Below are positions 1 through 9,733 of a stretch of DNA of 64,000 nt, in pieces. The notes below the pieces were generated by a model. It was given only the letters and a program-made list of their open reading frames with translations, did no database searches and was not told the DNA's origin. A program made the translations under genes and the position numbers. Where the stretch lies: NCBI GenBank assembly GCA_039810585.1, contig JBDHXF010000003.1, positions 107,227 through 171,226 on the forward strand, in the 5' to 3' direction. This DNA is from JBBATK01 sp039810585 (GTDB lineage: Bacteria > Bacteroidota > Ignavibacteria > Kapaibacteriales > NICIL-2). The stretch's first letter is position 1, and each line of letters opens with the position of its first letter.

Positions 1-892
1 TCATGCTCAGCATGGCAAAAATGTTGAACACAGATACCAAGACGATAACGGAGAGCACAACGAAGGACGCCAATCGCTCAAATCTCATCACGCTGTAAAG
101 GTCTTTGTGCAGATCATACCACGTATCGATGCTGTACGATGTTCCGAAAGTGCTCTGGAGGGTGTGCGCAATGTCGTCCGCGTTCTCTACGTCGTCGAGA
201 CGACAGTCTATTGCCGTGCAACTACCCGTCGGGGCAGAGAATAGCCTCTGTGCCAAGCCTGTGTCGCAATAGGCATAGCCCTCGTTGTACTCCTTGGAAT
301 TGGTATAGAAAATTCCACCAACGACGCAGCGCTGTCCTTGCGGCGCCATAAAACTTTGCAGTGCTTGTTCAATGAAGTGCGGCGAAAGCAATGTTATGGT
401 GTCTTCAACCGCCAGCTCCGCTGCATTGGCGCACTCTGCGCCGATAACGATGCGTGGGAGGTCGTTAGCTGATGCTTCCCTGAAGTCGCCGGCGACCATA
501 CTTCGAGCAATGCCAGACACCTTCTGAAACGAAGAAACAGCCACTCCGTGCATTTGCACGATACGGAAGGTGTTGCGTACACTGATAATACACCGTCCCT
601 CAAGAACCGGTTCCGCTGCCACCACATGGGGTAACGACCGTACTGTCGACAGAATATCGTGATACTCCTGAAGTCGTGCACTGTCTGCGGAATGGATTCG
701 CACATGTGGGTCGTAGGCAATCATCGACGTCTGATACATATCTCGAAATCCGTTGAAGATTGACGAGACGCAAATAATTGCGGCTACCCCCACAGCGATT
801 CCTACGAGTGACAACAGCGTAATCACACTGATGAACTGAAGCGAACGTCTGGCAACGATGTAGCGCCGTGCTATCCAAAAACTAATATTCAT
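1..892 (-). CDS. ABC transporter permease, LolC/LolE/FtsX family (C-terminus outside window)
   Basis: This is the N-terminal 297 codons of an inner-membrane permease. It begins at the ATG whose complement is 890-892 and runs off the left edge of the window. The start is MNISFWIARRYI. A first transmembrane segment follows at about residues 18-42, then a long periplasmic domain (about 45-265). A second hydrophobic stretch (SFVVLSVIVLVSVFNIFAML) begins at the window edge. This layout is typical of the MacB/FtsX superfamily, and the N-terminal region resembles LolC/LolE, which pull lipoproteins out of the inner membrane for transfer to LolA. The ATPase partner is not visible, so the substrate is inferred. 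The gene lies downstream of the lamin-tail gene on the same strand, across a gap of about 180 bp. Confidence 0.85.
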   Translation of the reverse strand, partial: MNISFWIARRYIVARRSLQFISVITLLSLVGIAVGVAAIICVSSIFNGFRDMYQTSMIAYDPHVRIHSADSARLQEYHDILSTVRSLPHVVAAEPVLEGRCIISVRNTFRIVQMHGVAVSSFQKVSGIARSMVAGDFREASANDLPRIVIGAECANAAELAVEDTITLLSPHFIEQALQSFMAPQGQRCVVGGIFYTNSKEYNEGYAYCDTGLAQRLFSAPTGSCTAIDCRLDDVENADDIAHTLQSTFGTSYSIDTWYDLHKDLYSVMRFERLASFVVLSVIVLVSVFNIFAMLSM

Positions 893-1069
893 TTTTCGAG
901 TAATTCTCGCATACGTCAAATCACCGCGGCGAACGCTGAACTTGCTGGGCAACCTGGCTACAACTACTATGGCAAGGTTCCCGACTCGTTAAACGTAGAT
1001 GCTCCCAGCCGGCTTTGACGTGTGCTTCACGTCGTACAGCTCGATCGCATAGCTGCAATTTCGTCATTG

Positions 1070-2743
1070 TTATTCACCAATCACAACAATTGCCGATTGT
1101 TGAATCGTATCCTGGGTTTGTACATCGACCGCCTCTACATGCACAATGTACACTCCAAGTGGAAGATCAAAGCCTGCATCGTCTCTACCATCCCACAAAT
1201 ACCCGAGGTCTGAACCACTGTACTCACCGTGATAAAACTCTCGTACCATGCGACCGGAAGCATCGAACAGGCGTAAAAGAACTCTGCACTGGTGTGCCGG
1301 CAAATGTATGCTGATGTAGGTGCTCTGTTTTGCGCCCAAAGGACTACGCGCCGAAAAGGGATTAGGGTTGCATTGAATATCAGCAACGGAGCTGATGGCG
1401 CGTGCCACACTGTTTATTGCACCAGGCGTACATCCGCTTGAATCCACGCAGGTTGTCCACGACCATGGTACGGCGGAGGGAAGATCGGGTGACACCTTCT
1501 CCAAGGAACGACCCTTCGTAGCCGTTGCCGCCGAGCTGTGCCATGACGAGCTATATCGCACCGAATCCAAAATCCTTCCGTACGGATCGCGCAGACTCAC
1601 CAGCTCATCAGTCGATCGAAGAGTCCACGAATTTTGATCCTTGCAGACAATGATGCGATTGCGATCTAATCCCTGTTCAAATCGTAGAGTTGTGTCTTTG
1701 CATAACACGAGATAGTCGCGTGCGGAAATGCTGCAGCTGTCGGGTACAAGCAAGTATCCACCTGAACCATCGTGCAGCTGCAACTCCGACAAATCGAGCG
1801 GCATGTCGGTTGCGTTGTACAGTTCAACAAACTCTGACTGTGTCGAAGTTGGGTCGTAGAGGATTTCGTTGATTCGTATCGCTTGTGCAACAGGGGAAAT
1901 ACGAAGGGACAACGCCAGAGTGTCGTTTCGCTGTCGCTCATCGCCAGTTGCGTGACAGATAAACAGACACTGAATGAGTGTTTGCTGCGCCTTGGCTCGA
2001 ATGCTGTCGAGCGACAGATGGATCGTGTCGTGGCTCGTTATGCCAAGCTTCTCGATTATACCTCCGAACCATTCTACATCCTGCGAACGAAATGACCACG
2101 ATGTTCCATCTGTTTCACTACGACTGAGATTCGATACCACGAGCTCGAGCGATTGGGCAAGGGTGTCGATAAACCAGCTCTCCGCCGCAACGTCTCGTCC
2201 GGTTAGCGAGACAGAATTTAACTCTCCGCACGATGCACCTTCGGCGTAGGTACAGGCGCGTAGATTATCGCCGTTTTCTGCACCCAACCAAGCGTTGACT
2301 CGCTCTACACTGTATCCGGAGGGAACTCCTTTGTTTGTATAGCGCAGTGAGTCTACCACCGTTGAATCTGATAATCGCAAGGCGAGATATTCGCCGCTGT
2401 TGTTGAGCGACGGAAGAGACACCTTGCAAAGCGATGACGATGGCAGGTGGGGTCGGATCTGAACCAACGCCGCCGTATCCTTACAGAGCACAACATAGTG
2501 GCCAGCTGCCACACTGTATTGCTGCAAGGCAACTCGACTTCCTGAGTCGTGGAAATACAGCCCACTCAAATTGTGAGCAGCGCTGTCCGTATTCACGAGC
2601 TCCACCCATTCGGGCTCCGGAGTTTTGGGAGCAAACATGATTTCATTAATGACAAACTGCGCATGCATTGGCGCTGTTGGTGTGCCTAGTGTTATCGCCG
2701 CCATGCACAGAGTTGGAAGCCAGCGCACATGCGTGCAACGCAT
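1070..2743 (-). CDS. Secreted lamin-tail-domain protein with C-terminal FlgD-like/T9SS-type sorting region
   Basis: The product is about 557 residues. From the ATG at 2743 it has a classical signal peptide of about 28 residues ending MHA-Q; an in-frame ATG at 2776 would add 11 residues. Two lamin-tail (LTD) domains are visible. The first follows the signal (FVINEIMFAPK, then PEWVELVN). The second is near residues 285-400 (IRINEILYDPTS, then SEFVELYN). The last 95 residues resemble a FlgD-Ig or T9SS type-A tail (NPNPFS, LRLFDASGRMVR, LPLGVYIVHV). LTD proteins in Bacteroidota are commonly secreted or surface proteins, often next to nuclease or adhesin modules, but no enzyme domain is visible here. 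I infer export and attachment through type IX secretion. The specific function is unknown. Confidence 0.8.
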   Translation of the reverse strand: MRCTHVRWLPTLCMAAITLGTPTAPMHAQFVINEIMFAPKTPEPEWVELVNTDSAAHNLSGLYFHDSGSRVALQQYSVAAGHYVVLCKDTAALVQIRPHLPSSSLCKVSLPSLNNSGEYLALRLSDSTVVDSLRYTNKGVPSGYSVERVNAWLGAENGDNLRACTYAEGASCGELNSVSLTGRDVAAESWFIDTLAQSLELVVSNLSRSETDGTSWSFRSQDVEWFGGIIEKLGITSHDTIHLSLDSIRAKAQQTLIQCLFICHATGDERQRNDTLALSLRISPVAQAIRINEILYDPTSTQSEFVELYNATDMPLDLSELQLHDGSGGYLLVPDSCSISARDYLVLCKDTTLRFEQGLDRNRIIVCKDQNSWTLRSTDELVSLRDPYGRILDSVRYSSSWHSSAATATKGRSLEKVSPDLPSAVPWSWTTCVDSSGCTPGAINSVARAISSVADIQCNPNPFSARSPLGAKQSTYISIHLPAHQCRVLLRLFDASGRMVREFYHGEYSGSDLGYLWDGRDDAGFDLPLGVYIVHVEAVDVQTQDTIQQSAIVVIGE

Positions 2744-2824
2744 GAAGCGTTGATAAAAAAATCTCAAGCAGAACATCTCGACCGAGATATAGAGGTGGTA
2801 CAGTACCCTTGCTTCTCGTTGTGC

Positions 2825-3328
2825 TTAAAGCGTCAGGTCGCTTCCTTCTACGAGAACACGGACGACTTCTTCAAGAAGCTCCTGTTCGTATTGGCGAAAG
2901 CGGGCGGGTACGGGCGAGTCGAGATCGAACACGCCAAGCAGCGTGTCCTTACTCATGAGCGGGATGACGAGTTCCGAACGCGAGTCAGCATCGCAGGCGA
3001 TGTGTCCGGGAAACGCAAGGACGTCATCTACCAACACTGTCCGTCGCTCCTTGGCAGCTGTGCCGCACACTCCGCGACCAATCGTGATTCGCGTACACGC
3101 CGGCTTACCCTGAAAGGGTCCGAGCACAAGCGCATCTCTATGCACGAAATAAAATCCGCACCAATTCACATCGCGTAGCGAGTGGAAAATCAAGGAGCTG
3201 AGGTTGGCGCAGTTTGCTAGGAAGGTAGGCTCCGCATCTACCAAGGCTCGAGCATGCATCAGTACCAGAGCTCGGTGTTCTGATGCTTCGGTGAGTTCTT
3301 GGGATACGATGTATTTTGCTTCGTTCAT
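2825..3328 (-). CDS. msrC: Free methionine-(R)-sulfoxide reductase (fRMsr, GAF domain)
   Basis: This 167-residue cytoplasmic enzyme is a single GAF domain that reduces free methionine-R-sulfoxide with thioredoxin as the electron donor. The family signature is nearly intact: NWCGFYF near residues 55-61, LVLGPFQGKPAC at 67-78, GRGVCG at 84-89 and FPGHIACD at 106-113. The three family cysteines are therefore Cys78, Cys88 and Cys112. The length is normal for the family. The next gene on the same strand starts about 80 bp downstream, so the two may be co-transcribed. The thioredoxin reductase at 43.7 kb in this window could feed the same thioredoxin pool. Confidence 0.93.
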   Translation of the reverse strand: MNEAKYIVSQELTEASEHRALVLMHARALVDAEPTFLANCANLSSLIFHSLRDVNWCGFYFVHRDALVLGPFQGKPACTRITIGRGVCGTAAKERRTVLVDDVLAFPGHIACDADSRSELVIPLMSKDTLLGVFDLDSPVPARFRQYEQELLEEVVRVLVEGSDLTL

Positions 3329-3418
3329 GGCTGCGATGGATGACGCACAAACATAGACGGTGGATCGTCAAAAGCCAAGCGCCTGGAGACGGCGGACAGA
3401 GATTTACAAACGACAAGA

Positions 3419-5482
3419 ATGGACATCAACGGAGGTAGTGTGCAAAACAAAAATCACGAACAACAAGCTGCGCAGCACGAGCGTTTGAACGTCCTCGTGG
3501 AACTCATTCGACGGTATGACCGCGAGTACTATGTGGATGCACATCCCAGTGTTTCCGATCGTGAGTATGACGCTTTGTTCCGAGAGCTACAGGATATCGA
3601 GCTTGCGCACCCCGATTGGATCCGTACGGATTCGCCAACACAGCGCGTGGGAGGTCAGCCACTGAGTTCATTTCATCAGGTGCAGCACCGCAACCCCATG
3701 TTGTCGCTCGCTAACACCTACTCGCAAGAAGAAATTGAAGATTTTGACCGTCGCGTTTCCGAGATATTGGAGGGACGTCCCTATGAGTACATCACGGAGC
3801 TCAAGTACGACGGCGTTGCGATGTCGCTAAGTTATCGCGACGGCCTCTTCGTACTAGCCGCTACTCGCGGTGACGGTACAACCGGCGACGACGTCACCGA
3901 GAATATTCGCACCATCCGCAGTATTCCACTGCGCGTTCAGCCGGTGCAGGTCAAGGGCGTGGAGCTGCGCAACTTTGAGGTGCGCGGAGAGGTGTACATG
4001 CTGAACAACGATTTCCTGCGACTCAACCAAGAACGCGAAGAAGCAGGCGAGAAGACCTACGCCAATCCTCGGAATACAACCGCTGGAACCCTGAAGCAGC
4101 TCGACTCTCGAGAAGTTGCCAAACGATCCTTGCAGATGGTGTGTTACTATTTATCGTCGGATGATCTCAATTTGGATTCGCACGAAGAGAACTTGAGCTT
4201 GCTGAAGCAACTGGGCTTTCCCGTTGGACAACACACGGCGCGATGTACGAGCCTTAGTCAGGTTCTGAAGTTTATACACCGATTCGATTCCGAACGGGAT
4301 GAATTGCCCTTTCAAATTGACGGCATCGTCATTAAAGTCAATTCACTCCGACAACAGGCTGAGCTTGGTACCGTGGCACGGTCGCCACGCTGGGCCATTG
4401 CGTACAAGTATGAGGCAGAAAAAGCCTTCACACGCTTGAACGACATCAGTTTTCAGGTTGGACGCACCGGCGCGGTGACACCTGTTGCCGAGCTCGAGCC
4501 GGTGTTCTTGGCGGGTTCTACCATATCGCGCGCAACCTTGCACAACGCCGACTACATCGCACAGCTCGGCTTGCGCGTGGGAGATATCGTCCAGATTGAA
4601 AAAGGTGGGGAAGTGATTCCCAAAGTGTCGGCCGTCGTGCTGGAGAAACGCGAGCAAGGTCTTCCGGAGTTTCACTTTCCTACACACTGTCCCTGCGATC
4701 ACCACAGCACCTTGCACCGACCGGAAGGAGAGGCCAACTACTACTGCGAAGCCGCCCAATGTCCGTGGCAGATCCGTCGCCGCATTGAACACTTTGCCTC
4801 ACGCAAAGCCATGGATATCGAAGGTCTGGGCGAGAAGGTGGTTGATGAATTTGTCACCGTCGGCATCCTGCACACCATTGCCGATATCTACGACATACAC
4901 ACACACACTGAGCGTATCCAACAGCTAGAAGGTTGGGGTGAACGCAGCGTTGAGAAGCTGCTCAAGGGAATCGAAGCCAGTAAAAACATTCCGTACGCTC
5001 GAGTACTGTTTGCGCTTGGGATCCGCTTCGTTGGTGAGGGAGTAGCGAAGATCCTTGCAAAGAATTTTCATACGCTTGACGCTCTGAGTCAAGCGAATTA
5101 TGATCAACTCATAGCCGTTCCTGAAATCGGCGATCGTATCGCGCAATCGGTGGTTGATTTCTTTCAGGACGAGGAAGAACTCTTCATTGTCGAACGCCTG
5201 ACGAAAGCCGGATTACAGATGCATGCGGACGTGGATGAGAATCAACGCAACGATTGGGCAGGGATGACTTTTGTGCTGACGGGAGAGATGGATTCTATGC
5301 CTCGTTCCGAAGCAGCCGCACTCATAGAGGCGAGAGGCGGTAAAGTTTCGTCGTCGGTGTCGAAGAAAACCTCCATCGTCGTTGCCGGAGCCAATGCAGG
5401 CTCTAAACTCTCCAAGGCTCAAGAGCTGGGTGTGCGAGTAATCGACGAGCAGGAGTTTCTCGCGATGATTAACGCCGACTAG
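3419..5482 (+). CDS. ligA: NAD-dependent DNA ligase LigA
   Basis: The 687-residue protein seals nicks in replication and repair using NAD+. The domains appear in order: Ia domain (YDREYYVDAHPSVSDREYD, near 33-51), adenylation domain with the nucleophile Lys129 in ELKYDGVA, OB fold (VGRTGAVTPVAELEPV), zinc finger, helix-hairpin-helix repeats (about 510-590) and a C-terminal BRCT domain (about 610-685). The length is normal. One oddity is that the zinc finger begins THCPCDHH, a C-x-C pair where the usual family pattern is C-x2-C. The second pair (YYC then QCPW) looks normal. The gene starts about 90 bp from the divergent msrC gene. Its 3' end is followed by one of the shared intergenic hairpins. 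Confidence 0.98.
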   Translation: MDINGGSVQNKNHEQQAAQHERLNVLVELIRRYDREYYVDAHPSVSDREYDALFRELQDIELAHPDWIRTDSPTQRVGGQPLSSFHQVQHRNPMLSLANTYSQEEIEDFDRRVSEILEGRPYEYITELKYDGVAMSLSYRDGLFVLAATRGDGTTGDDVTENIRTIRSIPLRVQPVQVKGVELRNFEVRGEVYMLNNDFLRLNQEREEAGEKTYANPRNTTAGTLKQLDSREVAKRSLQMVCYYLSSDDLNLDSHEENLSLLKQLGFPVGQHTARCTSLSQVLKFIHRFDSERDELPFQIDGIVIKVNSLRQQAELGTVARSPRWAIAYKYEAEKAFTRLNDISFQVGRTGAVTPVAELEPVFLAGSTISRATLHNADYIAQLGLRVGDIVQIEKGGEVIPKVSAVVLEKREQGLPEFHFPTHCPCDHHSTLHRPEGEANYYCEAAQCPWQIRRRIEHFASRKAMDIEGLGEKVVDEFVTVGILHTIADIYDIHTHTERIQQLEGWGERSVEKLLKGIEASKNIPYARVLFALGIRFVGEGVAKILAKNFHTLDALSQANYDQLIAVPEIGDRIAQSVVDFFQDEEELFIVERLTKAGLQMHADVDENQRNDWAGMTFVLTGEMDSMPRSEAAALIEARGGKVSSSVSKKTSIVVAGANAGSKLSKAQELGVRVIDEQEFLAMINAD

Positions 5483-5498
5483 ATCGACGACCTGTTCA

Positions 5499-5540
5499 TC
5501 GTCAGGAGTTGAATTATTCGTGCGCGGCTTCGCCGCACAA
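5499..5540 (+). repeat. Intergenic hairpin repeat, copy A
   Basis: This copy lies between the convergent ends of ligA and the first fibre gene. It reads TCGTCAGGAG, five bases, then TTATTCGTGCG, followed by a stem GCGGC-TTC-GCCGC. Copies B-F (27921, 33038, 40811, 61994 and 13945) share all or part of this layout, so it belongs to a dispersed family rather than being a lone terminator. Confidence 0.65.
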
Positions 5541-5578
5541 GCTCAGGCGGTAGACTAACTCAGTGTTGCGAGCCTTCC

Positions 5579-8500
5579 TTAGAAGTTACGGTTCATCTCG
5601 CGCCAACGACCGGTTGTGCCATCGTAAATGAGGGTGATCATGTCGTCGGCATTCATCACAGCATCGGCATTCTTCGACAAGATCATTTTGTTCGCCGCTG
5701 TACCGGTGGCTGATTGATGCTTGATGGTAATGGCGTTGGAACCAACATTGATGAGGGTGATTTGACGACCATCAGTTCCCGATGCAATACTGTTGATGTT
5801 GATCGTGGTGGACGCGCTCACGCGGAAAACAGAGTTGCCACTCAGTGTCAACGACAAATCTGTTTGATCGGCGCCATAGGCACCGGGACTATTCACACCA
5901 TAGGTGATAGTTGCACCTGCTGAAGCCCAGGATAGGGTGCCGCTTCCGTTTGTTGAGAGCATTTGTCCGCTACTTCCGTCTGCTGTCGGCAATGTGTACG
6001 TCACATTTCCGGTATTAGCACCAGCCTTGAACGAGGTAGTAAAGGTGCGAGCCGGATTGTAAAACTGAAGCTGTCCTGCCGTACCCGATGCGCTGGTATC
6101 GATGCTCAGATTACCACCACTGAGACGTTCGGAGCCATTCACATGCAGAGTTGCGGTTGGAGTCGAGGTTCCAATGCCAACATTGCCACTTGGGATAAGT
6201 AATGCGTAGTTGTTGGTTCCGCCACTTGCACTAATGTATGCACCGACGTTGGTCGAGCTTGTTCCGGTATGCGTATTCGTCAAGTACAAGCCATAGGTGC
6301 TTTGTGTCGTGGTGGAGTTGGCACCGGACAGGCTGATGTTCAACATCTTCTGTCCGTTCGAAGCGGCTGCTGTCGAAGTCGAACTAAGAGTGAGCGCCGA
6401 GTTCGACGACAACGAATTCCATTGCCAAGTTTGAGCGTAGTCAACGTTGTTGATGCTATTGGTAGCCGTTGCCGCCGTCAAGGCTGAGATAGCGGTTGAC
6501 GTAGAAGCACTCTGCCACGACATATTTCCACTGGCGTCCGATTGCAAGAATTGCCCTGCCGATGGAGCAGAGGTAGGCCAGGTGTAGCTAAGGTTTGCAC
6601 CCTGCGCCCCGGCTTTGATCGACGTTGTAAAGGTTCGTGCCGGGTTATAAAACAAGAGTGAGCCTGCGGTTCCTGAAGCACTAGTATCGATCGTAAGATT
6701 GCCGCCACTGAAGCGAGATGCGCCGTTAACATGCAGCACTGAAGTTGGTGTCGTTGTTCCTATCCCAACATTACCACTGGGAATTACCAACGCGTAATTG
6801 TTGGTTCCACCACTTGCAGACAGGTATGCTGCAATGTTTGTAGACGAGGTGCCTGTATGAGTGTTCGTACTATACAAACCGTACGTGGTTTGGGTAGTTG
6901 TGGCGTTTGCACCACTGAGCGATAACGACAATAATTTCTGTGTGTTTGAAGCAGCGGCCGTTGAGGTCGACGACAATGCCAGAGCTGTGTTTGAGCTCAA
7001 ACTGTTCCATTGCCATGTTTGAGCGTAGTCAGCATTGTTGATGCTATTTGTTGCTGCGGCTGCTGTTAGACCCGAAATGGGAACCGTTGTTGCTGTTGTC
7101 GATGGTGTCACCCAGCTCAACGTTGATGAGCCGTTGGTACTCAGTACCTGACCATTCGATCCGTCGGCTGCCGGTAACGTATAGGTAACGTCTACCGATT
7201 GTGACTGTGCCTTGAAGCCTGTGTAGTTGGAGCCACCTGCACTTGGTTCAAAGAAGCGAAGTTCGGATGCTGTGCCGCTATTGCTAAGCAGAACATTCGT
7301 GTTGAACGATTTGGTTCCGTTAATCGTCTGAGCGCCTTCGGTCATCACGAAGCTGGCTGTTGTACCGGCATCAGGAATAGTGTAGGCCCGATTGGCTGCA
7401 AGATTTGCCAAGCTAATCGTTGCTGTTTTAGATGTTGCTTGTCCGTCGTTCAACACCACAGAAGCTGCATTAGAGTTTGATCCGAGTGTAAGCGCACCGG
7501 CATTGGTTTGTGCATTGGTGTTTTCAACCCAAGCCGAGCCGTTCCAGCGAAGGGTGGAGTTCGTTGTTGTGCCGGAAGCGACACTTGCGCCGCCGGTGGC
7601 ATAGTTCGTCCATGCGCCACTTTGATAGAACTCAAATTTTCCGGTGGAGGAGTTATAGCGAATCATACCGTTGACGGGCGACACCGGCTGTTGTCCGGTT
7701 GTACCAATCGGAATCGTCAGCGAAGCATTACCTGGAACGATGGGGTCTGATGCAAGTCCAAAGGTCGGATTGCCTGCTGTACCATCGCCATTCGTGACAC
7801 TGATCTGATTTGCCGTTCCCGTCATCGTACGCGCGGTCATGGCTGCCGTTCCATTGCCCGAAGGGAAGCCGGTCATCGTTGCCACACCGGTACCACCGTT
7901 CGCCACCGGCAGAATGCCGCTGACATCGTTAGCAGACGAAAGCGATACTGTTCCTGATGACAACAGACCCGAGGCGTTGTTCTTTACGACGCCGGCAGTT
8001 GAGAACGGACTAATCGTTGGTGCTGAGCCAAAGGTCTTGGAACCGTTGATCGTCTGTGTCCCTTCGGTCATCACAAAGCTGGCTGTCGTACCGGCATCGG
8101 GAATAGTGTAGGCCCGATTGGCTGCAAGATTTGCCAAGCTAATCGTTGCTGTTTTAGATGTTGCTTGTCCGTCGTTCAACACCACAGAAGCTGCATTAGA
8201 GTTTGATCCGAGTGTAAGCGCACCGGCATTGGTTTGTGCATTGGTGTTTTCAACCCAAGCCGTGCCATTCCAGCGGAGAGTTGAATTCGTTACTGTTCCG
8301 GCTGCGATGCTTGCGCCACCGGTGGCGTAGGTAACCCACGAGCCATTCTGATAAAATTCGAAGCGATTGGATGTGCTGTTATAGCGCATCATGCCGTTCA
8401 CAGGTGAACCCGGTTGTTGACCGGATGTACCGATGGGGATCGTCAGCGACGCGTTGCCTGGAATTATAGGATCGCTAGCCAGGGCAAAGGTCGGATTGCC

Positions 8501-9733
8501 TGCTGTACCATCGCCATTGGTGACACTGATTTGATTTGCAGTTCCCGTCATTGTACGCGCCGTCATCGCTGCGGTGCCATTTCCGGAAGGGAAACCGGTT
8601 ATGGTTGCGACACCGGTACCGCCATTAGCTACCGGCAGAATGCCGCTGACGTCGTTGGTTGACGCCAGTGACACAGTTCCGGATGATAACAGACCGGACG
8701 CATTGTTCTTCACAACGCCGGCTGTTGAAAATGGACTGACGGTGGGAGCAGAACCAAAGGTTTTCGAACCATTAATTGTCTGCGCACCTTCTGTCATTAC
8801 AAAATTTGCGTTCGCTCCGGCTTCAGGAATGGTGTACACCCGATTGGCTCCAAGCGTGGAAAGACCAATCGTTGCTGTCTTTGACGTAGCCTGACCGTCG
8901 TTTAAAACGAGCGAAGCCGCATTGGAATTCGAACCAACTGTTACAGTTCCTGCACTGGTTTGCACGTTTGTGTTTTCCACCCACGCCGAACCACTCCATC
9001 GAAGAGTGGAGTTATTTGTTGTTCCGCTCGATACGGAGCCATTGTTCTGCCAGGATAAGTTGCCGGAGGCATCACTCACAAGGTACTGTCCTGCTGCCGG
9101 AGCCGTAGTTGGCCAGGTGTACGTGAGATTTTGACTCTGTGCACCGGCGCGAAGCGCCGTGAAGAACGATCCTGCGGGGTTGGAGAAGCGCAATTGACCT
9201 GCGGTACCGGAAGAGGCGGTATCCAGGAAGATATTTCCTCCACTGATGTGGAGTAGTTGGGATGGAGCGCTCTGTCCGATGCCAATGTTCCCACCGGAGA
9301 GTATGCGAAGGCGCTCCGTGTTGTTGGTAAAGAAGCGGAGGTCGTGAGCGTCGGTCGTTCCTATAAACATACCGGCTGTCGTTCCCGCGTTTCCGTGGAG
9401 AGACCACGCAGTGGTCGAGATGAGGGTATCCGGATTGATCCAAGCCATACCGGAGCCGGACATTTGCAGCAACTCAGAAGCAGCGCCCGGACTCAGTAAG
9501 CCAATTTGGCCGGTAAGTCCATTCACATGCATGAGCTGCGGTGTGGCAACTCCAAGTGTGGATGGTAGAATTAGTCGGTAAGAACCACTTGCAGAGGATG
9601 GAAGTGATATCCACGATGAACCGCCGGCGGCACTTCCCAGGCGTAGGGAATCAGCGCCTAACCCTTGAGCATTGCTCAGAGTTGTGCCACATAGCAGCAT
9701 CAAACATATTATTCCCAGAGAACATTTATTCAT
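5579..9733 (-). CDS. Giant secreted repeat protein with phage tail-fibre-like modules (fibre protein A)
   Basis: The 1384-residue protein has a signal peptide of about 22 residues (MNKCSLGIICLMLLCGTTLS, then NAQ). The rest is low-complexity and rich in Ser, Thr, Gly, Ala and Asn. Recurrent modules are of the type found in phage tail fibres and bacterial fibre-like proteins: NVGIGTTTPTSVLHVNG, ILPVANGGTG, TLRWNGTAWVENTN, QVLSTNGSSTLSWV and NSTSNRFEFYQNGSWV. A unit of about 242 residues is tandemly repeated, and near-identical DNA at 7372-7531 recurs at 8098-8257. The C-terminus (ITYGVNSPGAYG, then ITLINVGSNAITIKHQ and LIYDGTTGRWREM) resembles fibre-tip domains. No S74 chaperone or T9SS tail is visible. 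The N-terminal 200 residues match the gene at 10036. A long surface fibre is an inference; no function is known. Confidence 0.85.
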   Translation of the reverse strand: MNKCSLGIICLMLLCGTTLSNAQGLGADSLRLGSAAGGSSWISLPSSASGSYRLILPSTLGVATPQLMHVNGLTGQIGLLSPGAASELLQMSGSGMAWINPDTLISTTAWSLHGNAGTTAGMFIGTTDAHDLRFFTNNTERLRILSGGNIGIGQSAPSQLLHISGGNIFLDTASSGTAGQLRFSNPAGSFFTALRAGAQSQNLTYTWPTTAPAAGQYLVSDASGNLSWQNNGSVSSGTTNNSTLRWSGSAWVENTNVQTSAGTVTVGSNSNAASLVLNDGQATSKTATIGLSTLGANRVYTIPEAGANANFVMTEGAQTINGSKTFGSAPTVSPFSTAGVVKNNASGLLSSGTVSLASTNDVSGILPVANGGTGVATITGFPSGNGTAAMTARTMTGTANQISVTNGDGTAGNPTFALASDPIIPGNASLTIPIGTSGQQPGSPVNGMMRYNSTSNRFEFYQNGSWVTYATGGASIAAGTVTNSTLRWNGTAWVENTNAQTNAGALTLGSNSNAASVVLNDGQATSKTATISLANLAANRAYTIPDAGTTASFVMTEGTQTINGSKTFGSAPTISPFSTAGVVKNNASGLLSSGTVSLSSANDVSGILPVANGGTGVATMTGFPSGNGTAAMTARTMTGTANQISVTNGDGTAGNPTFGLASDPIVPGNASLTIPIGTTGQQPVSPVNGMIRYNSSTGKFEFYQSGAWTNYATGGASVASGTTTNSTLRWNGSAWVENTNAQTNAGALTLGSNSNAASVVLNDGQATSKTATISLANLAANRAYTIPDAGTTASFVMTEGAQTINGTKSFNTNVLLSNSGTASELRFFEPSAGGSNYTGFKAQSQSVDVTYTLPAADGSNGQVLSTNGSSTLSWVTPSTTATTVPISGLTAAAATNSINNADYAQTWQWNSLSSNTALALSSTSTAAASNTQKLLSLSLSGANATTTQTTYGLYSTNTHTGTSSTNIAAYLSASGGTNNYALVIPSGNVGIGTTTPTSVLHVNGASRFSGGNLTIDTSASGTAGSLLFYNPARTFTTSIKAGAQGANLSYTWPTSAPSAGQFLQSDASGNMSWQSASTSTAISALTAATATNSINNVDYAQTWQWNSLSSNSALTLSSTSTAAASNGQKMLNISLSGANSTTTQSTYGLYLTNTHTGTSSTNVGAYISASGGTNNYALLIPSGNVGIGTSTPTATLHVNGSERLSGGNLSIDTSASGTAGQLQFYNPARTFTTSFKAGANTGNVTYTLPTADGSSGQMLSTNGSGTLSWASAGATITYGVNSPGAYGADQTDLSLTLSGNSVFRVSASTTININSIASGTDGRQITLINVGSNAITIKHQSATGTAANKMILSKNADAVMNADDMITLIYDGTTGRWREMNRNF
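7372..8263. repeat. Two near-identical ~160-bp segments ~726 bp apart inside fibre gene A
   Basis: The stretch from about 7372 to 7531 (starting around GAATAGTGTAGGCCCGATTG) recurs almost base for base from about 8098 to 8257. A more diverged third copy lies around 8826-8990. These are the ends of tandem coding units of about 726 bp. The near identity of two copies against the divergence of the third points to recent duplication or gene conversion. Confidence 0.75.

Noticed and set aside
7372..8990. Regularly spaced repeats considered as a CRISPR array
   Set aside because: The repeats are hundreds of bases long, lie in frame within a coding gene, and no cas genes are present.
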